A DNA stretch of 15,067 nt from Stenotrophomonas sp. UBA7346 (GTDB lineage: Bacteria > Pseudomonadota > Gammaproteobacteria > Xanthomonadales > Xanthomonadaceae): the NCBI GenBank assembly GCA_002471015.1, contig DKPB01000047.1, positions 1-15,067 on the forward strand, written 5' to 3'. The translations under genes were made by a program, and so were the position numbers. The notes beneath the pieces are model-generated. The model saw only the letters and a list, made by a program, of their open reading frames with translations. It had not been told where the DNA came from and searched no databases. Position 1 is the stretch's first letter. Every line of letters begins with the position of its first letter. Positions 13,593 to 15,067 of the stretch are shown here, in pieces.

Positions 13593-14225
13593 ATGCCTTC
13601 CCGTAGCAAAAGCAGCCAACGCTGGCTGAAAGAACACTTTTCCGATCCTTTTGTGAAAAAGGCCCAGAAGGAAGGCATGCGCTCGCGCGCGGCTTACAAG
13701 CTGGAAGAACTGCTGGAACGTGACCGGCTGCTGAAGCCGCACATGGTGGTAGTGGACCTGGGTGCCGCGCCCGGCGGGTGGTCTCAGCAGGTGCGGAGAC
13801 AGATGGGCGACACCGGCCGTGTGCTGGCCCTGGACATCCTGGAGATGCCACCGCTGGCCGGGGTGGAGTTCCTTCACGGCGACTTCAGGGAAGAAACCGT
13901 CCTATCGCAGTTCGAAGCCATGCTCGGCGATCAGCCGGTGGACCTTGTACTGTCGGATATGGCCCCCAATAAGAGTGGCATGGATGCGGTGGACCAGCCG
14001 CGGATGATGCACCTGGCGGAGTTGGCCATGGATTTTGCCGACAACCACCTCAAGCCGGGCGGGGCGTTCCTGATCAAGTTGTTCCAGGGCGTCGGCTTTG
14101 ACGACTACGTGCGTGAACTGCGCCGTCGGTACGACAAGGTCGCCATTCGCAAGCCGGACGCTTCACGCAAGCGTTCACCTGAGGTTTATGCCCTCGGGCA
14201 GGGCAAGCGCAGCCAGATCAAGTAA
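13593..14225 (+). CDS. rlmE: 23S rRNA (uridine(2552)-2'-O)-methyltransferase
   Basis: RlmE (FtsJ/RrmJ) methylates the 2'-O of U2552 in the A-loop of 23S rRNA, a late step in 50S maturation. With the ATG at 13593 the product is 210 residues, against 209 in E. coli. The SAM-binding motif DLGAAPGGWSQ is at 55-65. The catalytic K-D-K-E tetrad is complete: K36 (AAYK), D122 (SDMAPN), K162 (LIKLF) and E197 (SPEVY), each two below the E. coli number. An in-frame TTG at 13587 would add two residues; the ATG is preferred. No strong ribosome binding site is seen. ftsH follows 53 bases later, as in E. coli. Confidence 0.97.
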   Translation: MPSRSKSSQRWLKEHFSDPFVKKAQKEGMRSRAAYKLEELLERDRLLKPHMVVVDLGAAPGGWSQQVRRQMGDTGRVLALDILEMPPLAGVEFLHGDFREETVLSQFEAMLGDQPVDLVLSDMAPNKSGMDAVDQPRMMHLAELAMDFADNHLKPGGAFLIKLFQGVGFDDYVRELRRRYDKVAIRKPDASRKRSPEVYALGQGKRSQIK

Positions 14226-14278
14226 GCTCAACCATACGAACTGCGTCAGAAATTAGAGGGACATCGGAGCCGATGAGG

Positions 14279-15067
14279 ATGAACGACCTGACCAAGAACC
14301 TCCTGCTATGGGTGGTTGTCGCCGTCGTGCTGATGGTGGTGTTCCAGAGCTTTGCTCCGCGCGGTGGCGCGGTGGCTGCTGGCGACGCACGCAACTACAC
14401 CCAGTTCCTGCAGGAAGTGGACTCCGGCCGGATCAAGTCGGTGGAGTACACCGACAAGACCACGCTGACCACCAACCACCTGCGCTTCAAGCGCTCGGAC
14501 GGTTCGGAAGGCCAGCTGTTCGCGCCGGCCGACCCCAAGCTGCTGGACCAGCTGTATTCCAAGAACGTTGAAGTGGCGCGCCAGGAGCCGGCCACCGGCC
14601 CAGGGTTCTGGGGCCTGGTGCTGCAGTTCCTACCGGTATTGCTGCTGATTGGCTTCTGGATATTCATGATGCGCCAGATGCAGGGCGGTGGCGGCGGTGC
14701 CAAGGGCGCGATGTCCTTCGGCAAGTCGCGCGCCAAGCTGCAGGGCGAGGACCAGATCAAGGTCACCTTTGCCGACGTCGCCGGTTGCGACGAGGCCAAG
14801 GAAGAAGTGGGCGAGCTGGTGGAATTCCTGCGCGACCCGACCAAGTTCACCAAGCTGGGCGGCAAGATCCCGCGTGGCGTGCTGATGGTGGGCCCGCCGG
14901 GTACCGGCAAGACGCTGCTGGCCAAGGCCATTGCCGGCGAGGCCAAGGTGCCGTTCTTCGCCATTTCCGGTTCGGACTTCGTCGAGATGTTCGTCGGCGT
15001 CGGTGCCAGCCGCGTGCGCGACATGTTCGAGCAGGCCAAGAAGCATGCGCCGTGCATCATCTTCATC
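14279..15067 (+). CDS. ftsH: ATP-dependent zinc metalloprotease FtsH (5' part, cut by window end)
   Basis: FtsH is a hexameric inner-membrane AAA+ protease that degrades misfolded membrane proteins and regulators such as LpxC and sigma-32. Only the first 263 residues of about 640 are in the window. Visible are the first membrane helix (about 7-24), the periplasmic domain (about 30-105), the second helix (about 109-131) with MMRQMQGGGGG after it, and the start of the AAA module. The latter has ADVAGCDEAKEEV, Walker A GPPGTGKT at 205-212 and the pore motif FVEMFVG at 234-240. The frame runs out at CIIFI, just before the Walker B acidic pair; the HEXGH zinc site is outside. The ATG at 14279 is preferred over that at 14273 because GGAG (14266-14269) lies nine bases before it. 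The frame is clean to the last base. Confidence 0.97.
   Translation, partial: MNDLTKNLLLWVVVAVVLMVVFQSFAPRGGAVAAGDARNYTQFLQEVDSGRIKSVEYTDKTTLTTNHLRFKRSDGSEGQLFAPADPKLLDQLYSKNVEVARQEPATGPGFWGLVLQFLPVLLLIGFWIFMMRQMQGGGGGAKGAMSFGKSRAKLQGEDQIKVTFADVAGCDEAKEEVGELVEFLRDPTKFTKLGGKIPRGVLMVGPPGTGKTLLAKAIAGEAKVPFFAISGSDFVEMFVGVGASRVRDMFEQAKKHAPCIIFI

Noticed and set aside
13529..13678. Longer N-terminus for YhbY
   Set aside because: It would overlap the start of rlmE on the other strand and add 50 residues before a standard YhbY N-terminus.
14226..14278. A small RNA or leader between rlmE and ftsH
   Set aside because: The 53-base gap shows no clear hairpin, promoter or conserved motif beyond the ftsH ribosome binding site.

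Overview
The window is a GC-rich piece of conserved chromosome from a gammaproteobacterium of the Xanthomonadaceae/Lysobacteraceae, most likely Stenotrophomonas. The evidence is the gene content and order, plus short palindromes with a GTAG foot (4313-4479) that match the SMAG repeats known from Stenotrophomonas maltophilia. The genus call is from recognition, not from a database search. There is no sign of a prophage, integron, insertion sequence, CRISPR array or defence system.

Layout. A long inverted repeat and a terminator (1-167) close parE, which runs on the minus strand (190-2079). A small secreted-protein gene (2260-2514) is followed by a strong terminator. Then come pyrG (2644-4308) and a 344-base gap full of repeats (4309-4652). 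Next is a tight block eno-ftsB-ispD-ispF-truD (4653-8657), with ATGA overlaps at ftsB/ispD and ispF/truD. Convergent REP-like palindromes (8673-8771) separate truD from a minus-strand Smr-domain gene (8802-9341). A second block, surE-pcm-yqaA-like-nlpD (9519-12384), ends at a terminator and is followed by a small two-helix membrane protein (12530-12763). A bidirectional terminator (12783-12807) meets a minus-strand pair, yhbY and an Mth938-domain gene (12825-13528). Divergent from these run rlmE (13593-14225) and ftsH (14279 to the window end, cut inside the AAA domain).

Functions. The genes are housekeeping: chromosome decatenation (ParE), CTP synthesis (PyrG), glycolysis (Eno), divisome assembly (FtsB), isoprenoid precursor synthesis (IspD, IspF), RNA modification (TruD, RlmE), stationary-phase nucleotide and protein repair (SurE, Pcm), activation of septal wall hydrolysis (NlpD), ribosome-related factors (YhbY, Smr protein) and membrane proteolysis (FtsH).

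The departures from familiar order are the most informative part. kdsA is absent between pyrG and eno and repeats lie there instead. A minus-strand Smr gene splits truD from surE. A YqaA-like membrane gene sits between pcm and nlpD. rpoS does not follow nlpD; a small membrane protein does. I found no convincing new multi-gene system. The best candidates for new biology are two uncharacterised small proteins, the repeat cluster, and -10 sequences shared between several promoters.
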